Positions 1 to 11,686 of a stretch of 64,000 nt of DNA are shown here, piece after piece (the stretch's first letter is position 1; each line of letters begins with the position of its first letter). The position numbers and the translations under genes are program-made. Below the pieces are notes generated by a model that was not told where the DNA came from, ran no database searches, and was given only the letters and a program-made list of their open reading frames with translations. Location of the stretch: NCBI GenBank assembly GCA_017649895.1, contig JAGCFW010000003.1, positions 186,001 to 250,000 on the forward strand. The letters run 5' to 3'. Source of the stretch: Alphaproteobacteria bacterium (GTDB taxonomy: Bacteria; Pseudomonadota; Alphaproteobacteria; UBA3830).

Positions 1-1058
1 TTTTCCGGCAAAGCATAGAATATTCCCGCACCGGCAGCCTTCTTTCCGTGATATGTATCAGTAAATCCGATGTTCGGAGCAATTTTTCCGTACGGAGTCA
101 TGAAAATCACATTAAAGTCCAACCCGTAAGAATTGTTGTACCCTTGAACACCAAAAGCAAAAGTTACGTTCTCAATCGGAGTAAACCTGTAATTTCCGTT
201 AAAACGAGGCTTGCTGCGATACCGAACCTTGTACGGATCGTCCACATTCCAATAATGAGTAAATGCCATGGTCAAATCGAAGTCATCCGTTCCCAAATCA
301 GGCATATCGTATCCGCTAAAGTAATCAACCGTGAAAGTTTCCGATCTGCTCACCTGATCTGACTTCTTTATGGTAACTCCCGGGAGTTTGGCCTCTTCTC
401 CTAAGTCATCTACAGTGTAAGTTCCCGGAGGCAAAATCGTAACTCGCAAAATCTCGTCACCCAATCGGACTTCTACTTTACTTAACTTCGTAATGACAAG
501 TGGCAGTCCCGGATTTATAACATTTCCGTTACCTCCTTGTCTAGCGATGTTAATACCACCACCCGAAAACGGCTGTTGAAACCCAATCGTATTTCTGGTC
601 GCAACATCACCGACAATAATCTGTATATTATGGGCCTTGTCATTGTAAATTGCTCGGGCATAATTTCTGTAGAAATGAGGCTTATCTATCGTATTTTCAA
701 ATCCTTTCTGAGCTGCCTTATTAATCTTGGCGTCATAATAATTATCGAAAAATTCAGGAAGACTCCCTGTAATCCTACTCATCGCCTTCGCGCTTCTCAG
801 ATATCCCGCGTATTTAGTGGAACGCCCGTAGGAAAAATCCGCATCAATTACCAAATTCCCCAAATCGAGAAACGGGTTAAAACAAACCATCGAAGTATTT
901 TTCGGTCCGAAAGGATATTTATTCTCTCTCATATGAGAAGCCTTCACATTAAGAAAACTCCCCTCAAATATCCCCGCTGACTCCGAATTTTCGGCATGAG
1001 CTAACAACGAGCTACATACAAAACATGCAACAACAAACAAACCTGTTTTTTTACACAT
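1..1058 (-). CDS. Fimbrial usher-like outer-membrane protein (3' end beyond window)
   Basis: The minus strand is open from an ATG at 1058 to base 1 with no stop, giving at least 352 residues. An AGGAAG ribosome site precedes the ATG and a signal peptide covers about residues 1-22. Residues 149-300 follow the pattern of chaperone-usher outer-membrane ushers. There is a GD motif entering the barrel (150-151), a short basic-strand segment (VEVRLGDEIL, 195-204), the hallmark PPGTYTVDDL (210-219), a KPRF motif (283-286), and alternating hydrophobic strands after it. Ushers are beta-barrels of about 800 residues that export pilus subunits, so roughly half may be present. No chaperone or pilin gene is visible on this side; they could lie left of the window. 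The N-terminal part is divergent, perhaps nearer CS1/TcfC-type ushers. The family is inferred from motif order alone. Confidence 0.65.
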   Translation of the reverse strand, partial: MCKKTGLFVVACFVCSSLLAHAENSESAGIFEGSFLNVKASHMRENKYPFGPKNTSMVCFNPFLDLGNLVIDADFSYGRSTKYAGYLRSAKAMSRITGSLPEFFDNYYDAKINKAAQKGFENTIDKPHFYRNYARAIYNDKAHNIQIIVGDVATRNTIGFQQPFSGGGINIARQGGNGNVINPGLPLVITKLSKVEVRLGDEILRVTILPPGTYTVDDLGEEAKLPGVTIKKSDQVSRSETFTVDYFSGYDMPDLGTDDFDLTMAFTHYWNVDDPYKVRYRSKPRFNGNYRFTPIENVTFAFGVQGYNNSYGLDFNVIFMTPYGKIAPNIGFTDTYHGKKAAGAGIFYALPE

Positions 1059-1158
1059 ACAACCTTCCTAACACAAAAACGGGGTAATGTTATCACAAAA
1101 AACACAATTTGTGAAAAATTATTTAAATTTATTGATAATATAATTCCTCATCTTAGGA

Positions 1159-1941
1159 CTACTTCTGCAGAATATGTCTCCCACTAAGGGCCAATCCTGT
1201 CTTATCGTCCACTTCGACCAAAAGCCCTGAGAAAGTTCCTTCTCCCGTTGCAGGAGTCAATCGACCCGTGCCGAATCCCTTCAAAAATCTTTCGATACTC
1301 ACCGACTTTTGAAATCCCAACACCGAATTATAGTCTCCGCACATCCCGAGATCGGTTTGATATGCTGTACCGTTTTCCAAAATTCGGTAATCCGCCGTTG
1401 GTATATGAATATGTGTTCCGAATACCACCGATACCTTTCCATCCAAAAAGTGTCCCATCGCTAATTTTTCTGAAGAGACCTCCGCGTGAAAATCAACGAC
1501 AATCGCCGAAACATTCACTCCCAATTGATATTTGAGAAAAAATTTCTCCATGTATACGAACGGATTATCTCCGATCATAGACATATCTTTCTGCCCTAAC
1601 AGGTGCACCACAACTATCTTGCGACCATCCCGCAGAGAATATTCTCCGATACCTCTGCCCGGCAATTTATCTGACGTGTTGGCAGGCTTAAGCAATCGCT
1701 TGTCGGAAGACAACATTGGGAAAATTTCTTTCTGGTCCACCAAATGATTTCCTCCGGTGAGAACATCTGCTCCTATTTCAAAAAAATGATTTGCTATTTT
1801 TGGAACCACACCGAACCCGTGAGCGGCATTATCGACATTCACTATAATAAAATCGACTTCCTTGCGGTACTGCCTTATATATTTCTCAGCAACATCTCTC
1901 CCCGAACGCCCAACGACGTCCCCGCACATTAAAAATTTCAT
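1159..1941 (-). CDS. YmdB/TIGR00282-family metallophosphoesterase
   Basis: This 260-residue protein starts MKFLMCGDVVGRSGR, the metal-binding GDVVGRxGR opening of the YmdB family. It continues with NVDNAAHG, GGNHLVD and FGTHIHIPTAD, which supply further metal ligands. Family members are di-metal phosphoesterases; the Bacillus protein acts on 2',3'-cyclic nucleotides. The length matches the family. The gene starts 11 bases after the transglycosylase gene on the same strand, so the two are probably co-transcribed. The cellular substrate cannot be told from sequence. Confidence 0.88.
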   Translation of the reverse strand: MKFLMCGDVVGRSGRDVAEKYIRQYRKEVDFIIVNVDNAAHGFGVVPKIANHFFEIGADVLTGGNHLVDQKEIFPMLSSDKRLLKPANTSDKLPGRGIGEYSLRDGRKIVVVHLLGQKDMSMIGDNPFVYMEKFFLKYQLGVNVSAIVVDFHAEVSSEKLAMGHFLDGKVSVVFGTHIHIPTADYRILENGTAYQTDLGMCGDYNSVLGFQKSVSIERFLKGFGTGRLTPATGEGTFSGLLVEVDDKTGLALSGRHILQK

Positions 1942-1952
1942 TCGGTATCCAC

Positions 1953-2933
1953 CTATTCTTCTAATTTTTTCTTCTTTGCGAAAAATTTAGGAGCGGAACG
2001 AACCAAAGTTCTCCTCCCCAGCTGATGCAGTTTAGCAGAAATACTGTTATCCACCAACGAATAATATGAAGGAAGGAAAGATATATCTGATTTTATTTTG
2101 CTGGCGGCTCTGGTTATGACCGGAGTGTCGCGCACTTGAAAATTTCTGACTTTGTTCCACGCGTTGTAAACCAAGGAACAGTATGGTTTATAATATCTTG
2201 CAGCTTTCGAATGATAATATCCGACCGCATGGGTCCACGAGTTATACGTATCTCTCAAACTCAGAAAAAATCTTGCCGCATAATCCACGTTCGCTTTGGG
2301 AGTAAACGCCTCTTCTAAATTTTTGAATGCCCTACTGTGATGCAAAAGATTTACTTGCATACATCCGACATCGATATTGCGAATCCCTCTGGCCATCAAT
2401 CTTTTTGTAGTGGCGATAGCTGCGCTTTTCGTCGTGCAATAATATCCTCGTCCGTTTGCGCAAATGGTCCAAGGCCACGGTCTCTTTGATTGTCCAACCG
2501 TTCTCCCCGATTCCACCGTAGATATCGCCAATAACAAACGATTTGGCACACCGTATTTTCTCTCAGCTTTGATTATCTCACTCTCGCATAGTTCATGTTG
2601 GCCGAAATACTTATCTCTTTCGTCCATTTTTTTTGCATTGTTCGGAAGAGTCGAGGCGGACAATGCCGGCTCCTCGGACAACTCTTCCTCATCTTCTGTA
2701 GCCTCATTTTGTTCACTGCTCATAGAGGGAATCTTTTCTTTTTTGAAGGATAACAATAGCTTATTTGCATCCAGGGATTTACCTGTTATCAATTTAGCCG
2801 GATCGATTCCAGAATTAACCGCGGACTTTAGCCGCGACAAATCAGAATCATCTTTGCTCATGATCACATCAGCTCGCAGACCATTAACAAGAAAAATTCC
2901 TAAAAACAGAAACACTCTTACTACATTGCTCAA
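1953..2933 (-). CDS. Exported lytic transglycosylase (SLT domain)
   Basis: A signal peptide (about residues 1-21) is followed by a low-complexity acidic linker (about 60-100) and an SLT-type domain (about 110-265). The domain has the catalytic glutamate in AISTVESG, the IDVGCMQVN motif and a late AVGYYHS helix, all typical of Slt70/MltE-like murein lytic transglycosylases. The enzyme would cleave peptidoglycan glycan strands in the periplasm, for remodelling or for letting an envelope machine through the wall. The start has a GGGAGTAAG ribosome site. A TTAA-N7-TTAA CtrA-type box lies about 80 bases upstream (3013-3027). The C-terminal tail (last 40 residues) is basic and of unknown role. Confidence 0.85.
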   Translation of the reverse strand: MSNVVRVFLFLGIFLVNGLRADVIMSKDDSDLSRLKSAVNSGIDPAKLITGKSLDANKLLLSFKKEKIPSMSSEQNEATEDEEELSEEPALSASTLPNNAKKMDERDKYFGQHELCESEIIKAERKYGVPNRLLLAISTVESGRTVGQSKRPWPWTICANGRGYYCTTKSAAIATTKRLMARGIRNIDVGCMQVNLLHHSRAFKNLEEAFTPKANVDYAARFFLSLRDTYNSWTHAVGYYHSKAARYYKPYCSLVYNAWNKVRNFQVRDTPVITRAASKIKSDISFLPSYYSLVDNSISAKLHQLGRRTLVRSAPKFFAKKKKLEE

Positions 2934-3012
2934 AACTTACTCCCATTTGTTAAACAACTTAGAGCAAACCCGTTGAAACAAATTCAACAATAAACAGTGT
3001 AGAGCTAATTAG

Positions 3013-3027
3013 TTAAATCGACGTTAA
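3013..3027 (-). promoter_or_regulatory. Candidate CtrA box upstream of the lytic transglycosylase gene
   Basis: An exact TTAA-N7-TTAA match lies in the short intergenic space between the NFU gene and the transglycosylase gene, where it could control the latter. A TACACT hexamer at 3001-2996 on the minus strand might be a -10, but the spacing is not ideal. In AT-rich DNA this motif also arises by chance, so support is modest. Confidence 0.4.
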
Positions 3028-3040
3028 TTTTAAACAAAAA

Positions 3041-3274
3041 CTATACGGACTTTATCTCAATATCTTGAGCCACAGCCTGCCGAATTGTATTTCCAACCGC
3101 ATTTTCCAAGGTCATCCGCGCATGAGGACAGCAAGAACACGCTCCCTGCAATCTAACCGATAAAACGTTATCCTGAAAATCAACGACTTCTATATCCCCA
3201 CCATCAGCTTGCAACGCAGGTCTGATGTATTTATCGACAACCTCTCTTATCTGAACTAAAGTACTCTCTGACAT
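3041..3274 (-). CDS. NifU C-terminal (NFU) domain Fe-S scaffold protein
   Basis: This is a 77-residue stand-alone NFU domain. It has the family core LQADGGDIEVVD followed by GACSCCPHA, where Cys46 and Cys49 form the CxxC that binds or transfers an iron-sulfur cluster. An in-frame ATG lies 33 bases further upstream. The start at 3274 is preferred because GGAGG sits 5 bases before it and the protein then begins right at the domain. Mitochondrial and alphaproteobacterial NFU proteins deliver clusters to apo-enzymes. No other isc or suf gene lies nearby. Confidence 0.88.
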   Translation of the reverse strand: MSESTLVQIREVVDKYIRPALQADGGDIEVVDFQDNVLSVRLQGACSCCPHARMTLENAVGNTIRQAVAQDIEIKSV

Positions 3275-3465
3275 CTCGCCCTCCGATTCTTGCTGCACGA
3301 AAGCCATTATACGTCAACTCGATAAATCAATCTACAAAAATAACAAAATCTCCCTTGAAAAAGTAGGTAACTATTAGGTGTAATAAAATTTTTCCCTGAC
3401 CAATGTTACTTGATAAAATGACTCCTGCAATATATCATTGTCACCATTAGATGTAGGGAACGAAC

Positions 3466-4500
3466 ATGGATAAAGAAAAAGCTCTTGAAGCGGCTCTCGC
3501 TCAGATAGAAAAGGCCTTCGGTAAGGGGTCTGTAATGAAACTCGGACAGCACGGCGGTGTGATAGATATCGAATCCATTTCCACCGGATCAATCGGATTG
3601 GACATGGCTCTCGGAGTCGGAGGTTTTCCGAAAGGAAGAATTATTGAGGTTTTCGGTCCGGAAAGTTCCGGTAAGACAACTTTGGCATTGCATGCGGTCG
3701 CGGAAGCTCAGAAAGCAGGTGGAAAGTGTGCCTATGTTGATGCGGAACATGCATTAGATCCAGTGTACGCTCGTCACCTTGGAGTAAATGTAGACGAGTT
3801 AATATTGTCCCAACCGGACACAGGAGAGCAGGCTTTGGAAATCGCCGACACCTTGGTTCGTTCGGGTGCTATTGATATTTTGGTTGTGGACAGTGTCGCT
3901 GCACTTGTTCCGAAAGCTGAAATCGAAGGGGATATGGGCGACTCCCACATGGGGCTACAGGCTCGCCTAATGAGTCAGGCTCTTCGAAAATTGACGGCAA
4001 CAGTCGCGAAATCGAATTGCATTATGATTTTCATAAACCAAATTCGTATGAAGATCGGAGTATTTTTCGGAAACCCAGAAACAACAACCGGAGGAAATGC
4101 TTTAAAATTCTATGCTTCGGTGAGATTGGATATTCGCAGAATAGGATCGTTGAAAGACAAAGATGAAGTCGTCGGGAACCAAGTCCGTGTAAAGGTCGTA
4201 AAAAACAAAGTTGCGCCTCCGTTCAAGGTTGTGGAATTCGACATTATATACGGCGAGGGAATTTCCAAAGTCGGAGAACTTCTGGATATGGGAGTAAAAA
4301 TCGGAGTGGTTGAAAAATCAGGTGCTTGGTATTCATTCAACGGTGAAAAAATCGGTCAAGGGAAAGAAGCCGCTCGCAATTATCTGAAGGAACATCCGGA
4401 AATCGCCGATAAAATCGAGAAAAAAATTCGCAACAGCGGCGATCTGATTTCGGAAGTCAGTGAAGATATTTCCAATGATTCGGAAGTGCCTAATAATTAA
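3466..4500 (+). CDS. recA: Recombinase RecA
   Basis: RecA of 344 residues. The Walker A motif GPESSGKT is at residues 64-71, Walker [10 protein letters not shown] at about 145, and the [21 protein letters not shown]2 segment is intact. It forms filaments on single-stranded DNA for homologous recombination and SOS induction. The ATG has an AGGGAA ribosome site. A GATAAAAT hexamer region lies about 50 bases upstream, without a clear -35. I see no alphaproteobacterial LexA box of the GTTC-N7-GTTC kind upstream, so SOS control is not supported by the sequence. The gene is monocistronic and ends in a strong terminator. Confidence 0.98.
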   Translation: MDKEKALEAALAQIEKAFGKGSVMKLGQHGGVIDIESISTGSIGLDMALGVGGFPKGRIIEVFGPESSGKTTLALHAVAEAQKAGGKCAYVDAEHALDPVYARHLGVNVDELILSQPDTGEQALEIADTLVRSGAIDILVVDSVAALVPKAEIEGDMGDSHMGLQARLMSQALRKLTATVAKSNCIMIFINQIRMKIGVFFGNPETTTGGNALKFYASVRLDIRRIGSLKDKDEVVGNQVRVKVVKNKVAPPFKVVEFDIIYGEGISKVGELLDMGVKIGVVEKSGAWYSFNGEKIGQGKEAARNYLKEHPEIADKIEKKIRNSGDLISEVSEDISNDSEVPNN

Positions 4501-4536
4501 TAAAACGATGAAGATATAACAATATCAAATAGAAAT

Positions 4537-4570
4537 AAAGAGGGAAAATCAGAAATTCCCTCTTTTGTCT
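4537..4570 (+). terminator. Rho-independent terminator after recA
   Basis: A perfect 10-bp stem (AAAGAGGGAA at 4537-4546 paired with TTCCCTCTTT at 4556-4565) with a 9-base loop, followed by a T-rich tract. Confidence 0.85.
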
Positions 4571-4636
4571 TTAAAAATTCAGAAAAAAATGTTAGAATGA
4601 AGACGTTTTTGGGATATTTATCATTAGGTGGAAGTT

Positions 4637-5125
4637 ATGGCTGAATTTTTTGAAGGGCAGTATGTTGTTTACCCTGCGCATGGTGTCGGTGTAATAAAAG
4701 GTATTGAAGTTCAAGAAATCGCAGGAGAAAAAGTTCAGGTCCTGGTTATATCATTTTCAAAAGACAAAATGGTTGTAAGGTTGCCAGTGAACAAGTCCAT
4801 ACGACAGAAGGTTCGTAATTTGTGTTCAAAAGATGTTATGCAGGAGGCTTTGAATTGTTTAAAAACTCCGTCGAAATCGAGAAAAATGATTTGGAGTCGT
4901 CGCGCCCAAGAATATGAAAGTAAGATTAACTCGGGAGATCCCGTTTCGATAGCTCAGGTTATCAGAGATCTGCACAGAAATCCGAACCAGCCGGAGCATT
5001 CATATAGCGAAAGACAGATTTATAAGGAGGCACTTTCTCGTCTATCCAAAGAGTATGCCATAGTCGAGGATATGACCGAAGATAAGGCCTTGGGCATTTT
5101 GGAAGAGGCGTTGAAAGTCGCGTAG
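4637..5125 (+). CDS. carD: CarD family transcription regulator
   Basis: This 162-residue protein has the N-terminal RNA-polymerase-interaction domain of the CarD/CdnL family (FFEGQYVVYPAHGVGVIKGIE, residues 3-23, resembling the Mfd RID) and a helical C-terminal DNA-binding part. CarD/CdnL binds the polymerase beta subunit and stabilises open complexes at many promoters, including rRNA promoters. An in-frame GTG lies 9 bases upstream. The ATG at 4637 is preferred because AGGTGG is well placed before it. The gene stands alone between recA and gyrB. Confidence 0.92.
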   Translation: MAEFFEGQYVVYPAHGVGVIKGIEVQEIAGEKVQVLVISFSKDKMVVRLPVNKSIRQKVRNLCSKDVMQEALNCLKTPSKSRKMIWSRRAQEYESKINSGDPVSIAQVIRDLHRNPNQPEHSYSERQIYKEALSRLSKEYAIVEDMTEDKALGILEEALKVA

Positions 5126-5221
5126 AATTTTCAGGACGTAGAGAAATCGCTTTCTCCATGTTGGGGATTGTGTTGTTTCAAAAGTTCGGTTACGTGATTG
5201 CCTTCGTCCGAAAAATATGAC

Positions 5222-7676
<2,455 letters not shown>

Positions 7677-9551
7677 ATGGCAAGTAGAAAAATTTTCCGT
7701 CGAAAGAAACTGAGAAATTTCATTCTCTCAACGGTGGTTTTTTTGTTCTTGTTCTTCTTTTTTTTATTTTTGTTTTTGATTCACGACATGCCGGATTTGG
7801 ATAATCTTGAATCTAAAGGACGTCGTGCCAGCATTATTTTCGAATCCTATGACGGGAAAAATATCGCGACCTATGGAGATCTGTTCAAGGAGGTCGTCAC
7901 TGTCGATGGACTTCCGAGATATGTCAGCGACGCCGTCATCGCCATTGAAGATCACCGTTTTTATAAACATGGTGGTGTGGATTTTTTAGGAATCCTTAGA
8001 GCAATGATCAAAAACTTAACGTCCGGACGAATTGTTCAAGGAGGGTCGACCCTAACTCAACAATTGGCGAAAAATTTATTCTTATCCCCTAATCGATCGA
8101 TAAAAAGAAAAGTTCAGGAGTTGGTTTTAGCTCTTTGGCTTGAAAAAAAATTCACCAAAAAACAGATTCTGTCGATTTATTTAAATAGAGTTTATTTCGG
8201 TTCGGGGGCATACGGAATAGACGCGGCGGCGTATCGTTTTTTCGGGAAGAGAGCAAAACAACTCACCTTATTCGAAGCCGCAAAATTGGCCGGAATTTTA
8301 AAATCTCCTACTAAGTATTCTCCCTTTTTCAACAAGGAACAGTCGAATCAAAGAACCATTTTGGTATTGTCGTGCATGAGGGAAGAAAAATTTATTTCAT
8401 CGGAGGCGGAACAAGAAGCCCTTCAGGAAATTGAAAAACCTCATGTGGTACCGACATCAATGAATGAAAACAGATATTTCACCGATTGGCTAATGGAGCA
8501 TCTGGAGGAATTCGTACAAGTGAATAACGAGGATTTAGTTGTTCGCACGACTTTGGATTCCAATCTGCAAAAAAATGCAATTTACATTATTCGAAAAGCA
8601 CTGAATGAAGAAGGATTCAAAAATAACGCAAATCAAATGGCGCTGGTCGCAATTGATAAGATCGGAGCCGTACGTGCTATGGTCGGAGGACATACTTATG
8701 ATGAAAGTCAATTTAATCGAGCGTTAGCGACAAGATCTTTCGGTTCTGCGTTCAAATATTTTGTATATCTTACGGCCTTGGAACGTGGTATGGATATTTA
8801 TGACATGATAAGCGACATGCCGCTCCGCATTGGAAATTGGTCGCCAAAAAATTACAAATATAAAAGCGTTGGACAGATCACAATGATGCGAGCTTTCGCG
8901 CAGTCTGTAAATACCTGCTCTATTCGCCTAGCTCAAAAAGTCGGAATGCCCGCAGTTATTCAAAAAGCTCATGATTTGGGAATTAGTTCCGAGCTAAATA
9001 ACAACTTCGCTACAGCTTTGGGAGGCAGCGGAACAAATCTTCTCGAAATGACTGCTGCCTACGGAGCAACAATGGCCAACGGAGAAAAAATCACACCGTT
9101 TGGAATTATCAGCATAAAAACTCAGCGTGGAAAAGTTTTGTACAGAGCGAAGAAAATACAATCTAAAAAAATCATTTCCGCAGAAGTTTGCGAAAAAATG
9201 AAAATTATGCTGAAAGAAATTATTGAAAACGGAACAGGAAAGAAAGCCAAAATACCCGTTGCTTGTTACGGAAAAACAGGAACCAGCAACGACAGTCGTG
9301 ATGCAAGTTTCATAGGATTTTCACCCCCGCTTGTCACCGGAGTTTGGATAGGAAACGATGATAACAGCCCGATGAATAAATCTATGACGGGCGGAAAAAT
9401 TCCCGCCACCGTTTGGAAGCATTTTATGTTGTCTGCTTTTGGGCTAGAGGCGCCTTTCGACGAAGTTTTAATTAATCATTCGAAATCCAAAAAGAAGCCG
9501 CGATTAAAATCTCTCTTAAAAAAATTATCCTATAAAAATCCGACTAAATAG
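7677..9551 (+). CDS. Class A penicillin-binding protein (PBP1A family)
   Basis: This 624-residue bifunctional murein synthase has an N-terminal membrane anchor (about 14-36). Its glycosyltransferase domain carries AIEDHRFYKHGG (catalytic Glu about 90) and QGGSTLTQQLAKN. Its transpeptidase domain has SAFK (SxxK, about 356), SVN (SxN) and KTGTSND (KTG, about 532). It polymerises lipid II and cross-links peptides at the outer face of the inner membrane. At 624 residues it is shorter than many PBP1A proteins of 720-850 residues and lacks their inserted domain. It begins at the base after the gyrB stop, an unusual pairing. It shows that the organism keeps peptidoglycan synthesis. Confidence 0.92.
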   Translation: MASRKIFRRKKLRNFILSTVVFLFLFFFFLFLFLIHDMPDLDNLESKGRRASIIFESYDGKNIATYGDLFKEVVTVDGLPRYVSDAVIAIEDHRFYKHGGVDFLGILRAMIKNLTSGRIVQGGSTLTQQLAKNLFLSPNRSIKRKVQELVLALWLEKKFTKKQILSIYLNRVYFGSGAYGIDAAAYRFFGKRAKQLTLFEAAKLAGILKSPTKYSPFFNKEQSNQRTILVLSCMREEKFISSEAEQEALQEIEKPHVVPTSMNENRYFTDWLMEHLEEFVQVNNEDLVVRTTLDSNLQKNAIYIIRKALNEEGFKNNANQMALVAIDKIGAVRAMVGGHTYDESQFNRALATRSFGSAFKYFVYLTALERGMDIYDMISDMPLRIGNWSPKNYKYKSVGQITMMRAFAQSVNTCSIRLAQKVGMPAVIQKAHDLGISSELNNNFATALGGSGTNLLEMTAAYGATMANGEKITPFGIISIKTQRGKVLYRAKKIQSKKIISAEVCEKMKIMLKEIIENGTGKKAKIPVACYGKTGTSNDSRDASFIGFSPPLVTGVWIGNDDNSPMNKSMTGGKIPATVWKHFMLSAFGLEAPFDEVLINHSKSKKKPRLKSLLKKLSYKNPTK

Positions 9552-9685
9552 CTGAAAAGTATTTATTAAAAATGCATATAAAGTATAATGTTCGTGGTTT
9601 TTTGCGGTGGCACGTTAGTATTGGAGTATTAGAAAATGAGCCACTGAGTGTTTTGTGTATGTTAAAAAAATATAGTGGAGAAGTG

Positions 9686-11620
9686 ATGTTTAAAAGTCTG
9701 GCAAATGCGGTTCGATTTCTTTCTATAGATCAGGTTGCAGCAGCGAATAGTGGCCATCTCGGAATGCCCTTGGGAATGGCGGACTGTCTGACGGCACTGT
9801 TCAGAAACATTCTGAAATTCGACCCTGAAAATCCCACCTGGCCGAACCGAGATCGCTTCGTTCTATCGGGAGGGCATGGCTCTGCTGCACTTTATTCTCT
9901 TTTGCATCTAACTGGATATAAAGATTTCACGATAAGAGAGTTGAAGAATTTTAGAAAGCTGGGATCAAAAACAAGCGGACATCCTGAGTATTGTCCTGAA
10001 TCGGGAATCGAAATTACCACCGGACCACTGGGGCAAGGAATCGCAAACGCCGTCGGAATGGCTATAGAGGAAAGACTTTTGAATTCTCGCCTCGGAAACG
10101 ATTGCATCGATTATTACACTTATGTGGTTGCCGGAGAAGGCGATTTGATGGAAGGAATTTCTCATGAAGCTTGTTCTTTGGCCGGAAATTTATCGCTTGG
10201 TCACCTGATTGTTCTTTTTGATAAAAATAATATTACAATCGACGGCGACACAAGTATCACTTACAGCGACGATGTCAAGAAGCGGTTCGAATCTTACAAT
10301 TGGGACATTCAGGAAACTGACGGGTATGACGAAGATCAAATTACGAAAGCAATCCAAAAGGCGAAAAGTTCTCCGGAACCGTCTATCATAATTTGCAACA
10401 CGAAGATAGGCTATGGAACTCCTCGGGAAAATCTTCCGAAAGCCCACGGCGGTGCGTTGTCTCCGTCCGAAAGAGAATTTGCTTGCAAATATTTTGATTG
10501 GAATCACGGAGCTTTCGAAATTCCGGAATCTATAGCTCACGCGTGGAAAATCATCGGGGAAAAAAGTCACGAAATCTGCGAAAATTGGTACAAAAATCAA
10601 GAAAAAAAATATTTAAGTCTGGATTCCAACATAAATGACGAAATGAACAAGGTTTTCAGAGCCTTGAAGAAAGAGTATTTCATTTCAAGACCGTTTGAGG
10701 CAACAAGAGTTTTGTCGAAAGAAATTTTGGATAAATTGGTTAAAGTTAATCCGTTGCTGATTTCCGGATCTTGCGATTTAGGATCATCCACTGGCTGCAA
10801 GAGTGGCGATATGAATCCGATCTCGGCAAACGATTTTTCAGGTAATTACATTCACTACGGTATTCGCGAGCATGCGATGGGTGCAATCATGAACGGAATA
10901 AGCGCCGGCAAAAAAATAAAATGTTGCGGAGGAACTTTTCTTTCATTCAGCGATTATATGAAGCCGGCCATTCGCATGAGTGCGTTGATGGATATCCCGA
11001 CAATTTTCGTTTTTTCTCATGATTCGATCGGAGTCGGCGAAGACGGACCAACTCATCAACCCGTTGAACAATTGGCGATGCTAAGGTCCATCCCGAATTT
11101 ACAAGTGTTCCGTCCGGCAGATGCAAGCGAAACCGCGGAATGTTGGGATCTTGCACTGAACAGCAATCATCCGTCGGCAATAATTCTCACTCGCCAAGGA
11201 GTTTTGACCGCGAGATTCAGTGACCGGCAAAACCTCTGCGAAAATGGAGCCTATCTATTGAATGATGACAGCACGAATGACGTCAAATTTACTATCATTG
11301 CGTCAGGGTCTGAGGTTGGCATTGCGCTGGAATTAAAAAGAATGCTCAATGATAAAAATATTTGCGCCAATGTTGTAAGTATTCCGTGTTGGGAACTATT
11401 TGATCAGCAATCGGACGAATACAAAAATCATGTCCTGGGAAATGGAATCCGGATAGGGATTGAAGCGTCAAACGGTTTCGGATGGGAAAAATATCTTGGC
11501 TCTGACGGAGTGTTTTTCGGAGTAAATTCTTTCGGTGTTTCGTGTCCAGGAAAAGAAGCATTCAAGTATTTTGGACTCACTGCAGATAATATTTTCGATA
11601 AAATTACAAACCTGTTTTAG
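9686..11620 (+). CDS. tkt: Transketolase
   Basis: This 644-residue thiamine-diphosphate enzyme transfers two-carbon units between sugar phosphates in the pentose phosphate pathway. Seen are the N-terminal NSGHLGMPLGMA histidine motif, the ThDP/metal signature GEGDLMEGISHEA, GYGTPRE, and the pyrimidine-domain REHAMGAIMNG with the conserved Glu. The frame is open 114 bases further upstream. The ATG at 9686 has a GTGGAG ribosome site and gives the usual family length. A TATAAT at 9584-9589 could be the -10 of its own promoter. Together with rpe further along, it suggests that only the non-oxidative branch is represented here. Confidence 0.95.
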   Translation: MFKSLANAVRFLSIDQVAAANSGHLGMPLGMADCLTALFRNILKFDPENPTWPNRDRFVLSGGHGSAALYSLLHLTGYKDFTIRELKNFRKLGSKTSGHPEYCPESGIEITTGPLGQGIANAVGMAIEERLLNSRLGNDCIDYYTYVVAGEGDLMEGISHEACSLAGNLSLGHLIVLFDKNNITIDGDTSITYSDDVKKRFESYNWDIQETDGYDEDQITKAIQKAKSSPEPSIIICNTKIGYGTPRENLPKAHGGALSPSEREFACKYFDWNHGAFEIPESIAHAWKIIGEKSHEICENWYKNQEKKYLSLDSNINDEMNKVFRALKKEYFISRPFEATRVLSKEILDKLVKVNPLLISGSCDLGSSTGCKSGDMNPISANDFSGNYIHYGIREHAMGAIMNGISAGKKIKCCGGTFLSFSDYMKPAIRMSALMDIPTIFVFSHDSIGVGEDGPTHQPVEQLAMLRSIPNLQVFRPADASETAECWDLALNSNHPSAIILTRQGVLTARFSDRQNLCENGAYLLNDDSTNDVKFTIIASGSEVGIALELKRMLNDKNICANVVSIPCWELFDQQSDEYKNHVLGNGIRIGIEASNGFGWEKYLGSDGVFFGVNSFGVSCPGKEAFKYFGLTADNIFDKITNLF

Positions 11621-11686
11621 TCTTAATTAGGATGTGCTATCTTTTGGCGGTGTTGAGTTTGAATTATAAAAATTGAAAGGACTGGT

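Noticed and set aside
48-980. Two plus-strand open frames of 104 and 147 codons at the left edge
   Set aside because: They lie opposite a minus-strand frame open for 352 codons with a signal peptide and usher motifs. The plus-strand products show no family features.
3308-3465. Search for a LexA/SOS box upstream of recA
   Set aside because: No GTTC-N7-GTTC or GAAC-N7-GAAC arrangement is present. A GGAACGAAC run near the ATG has the wrong spacing and is largely ribosome site.
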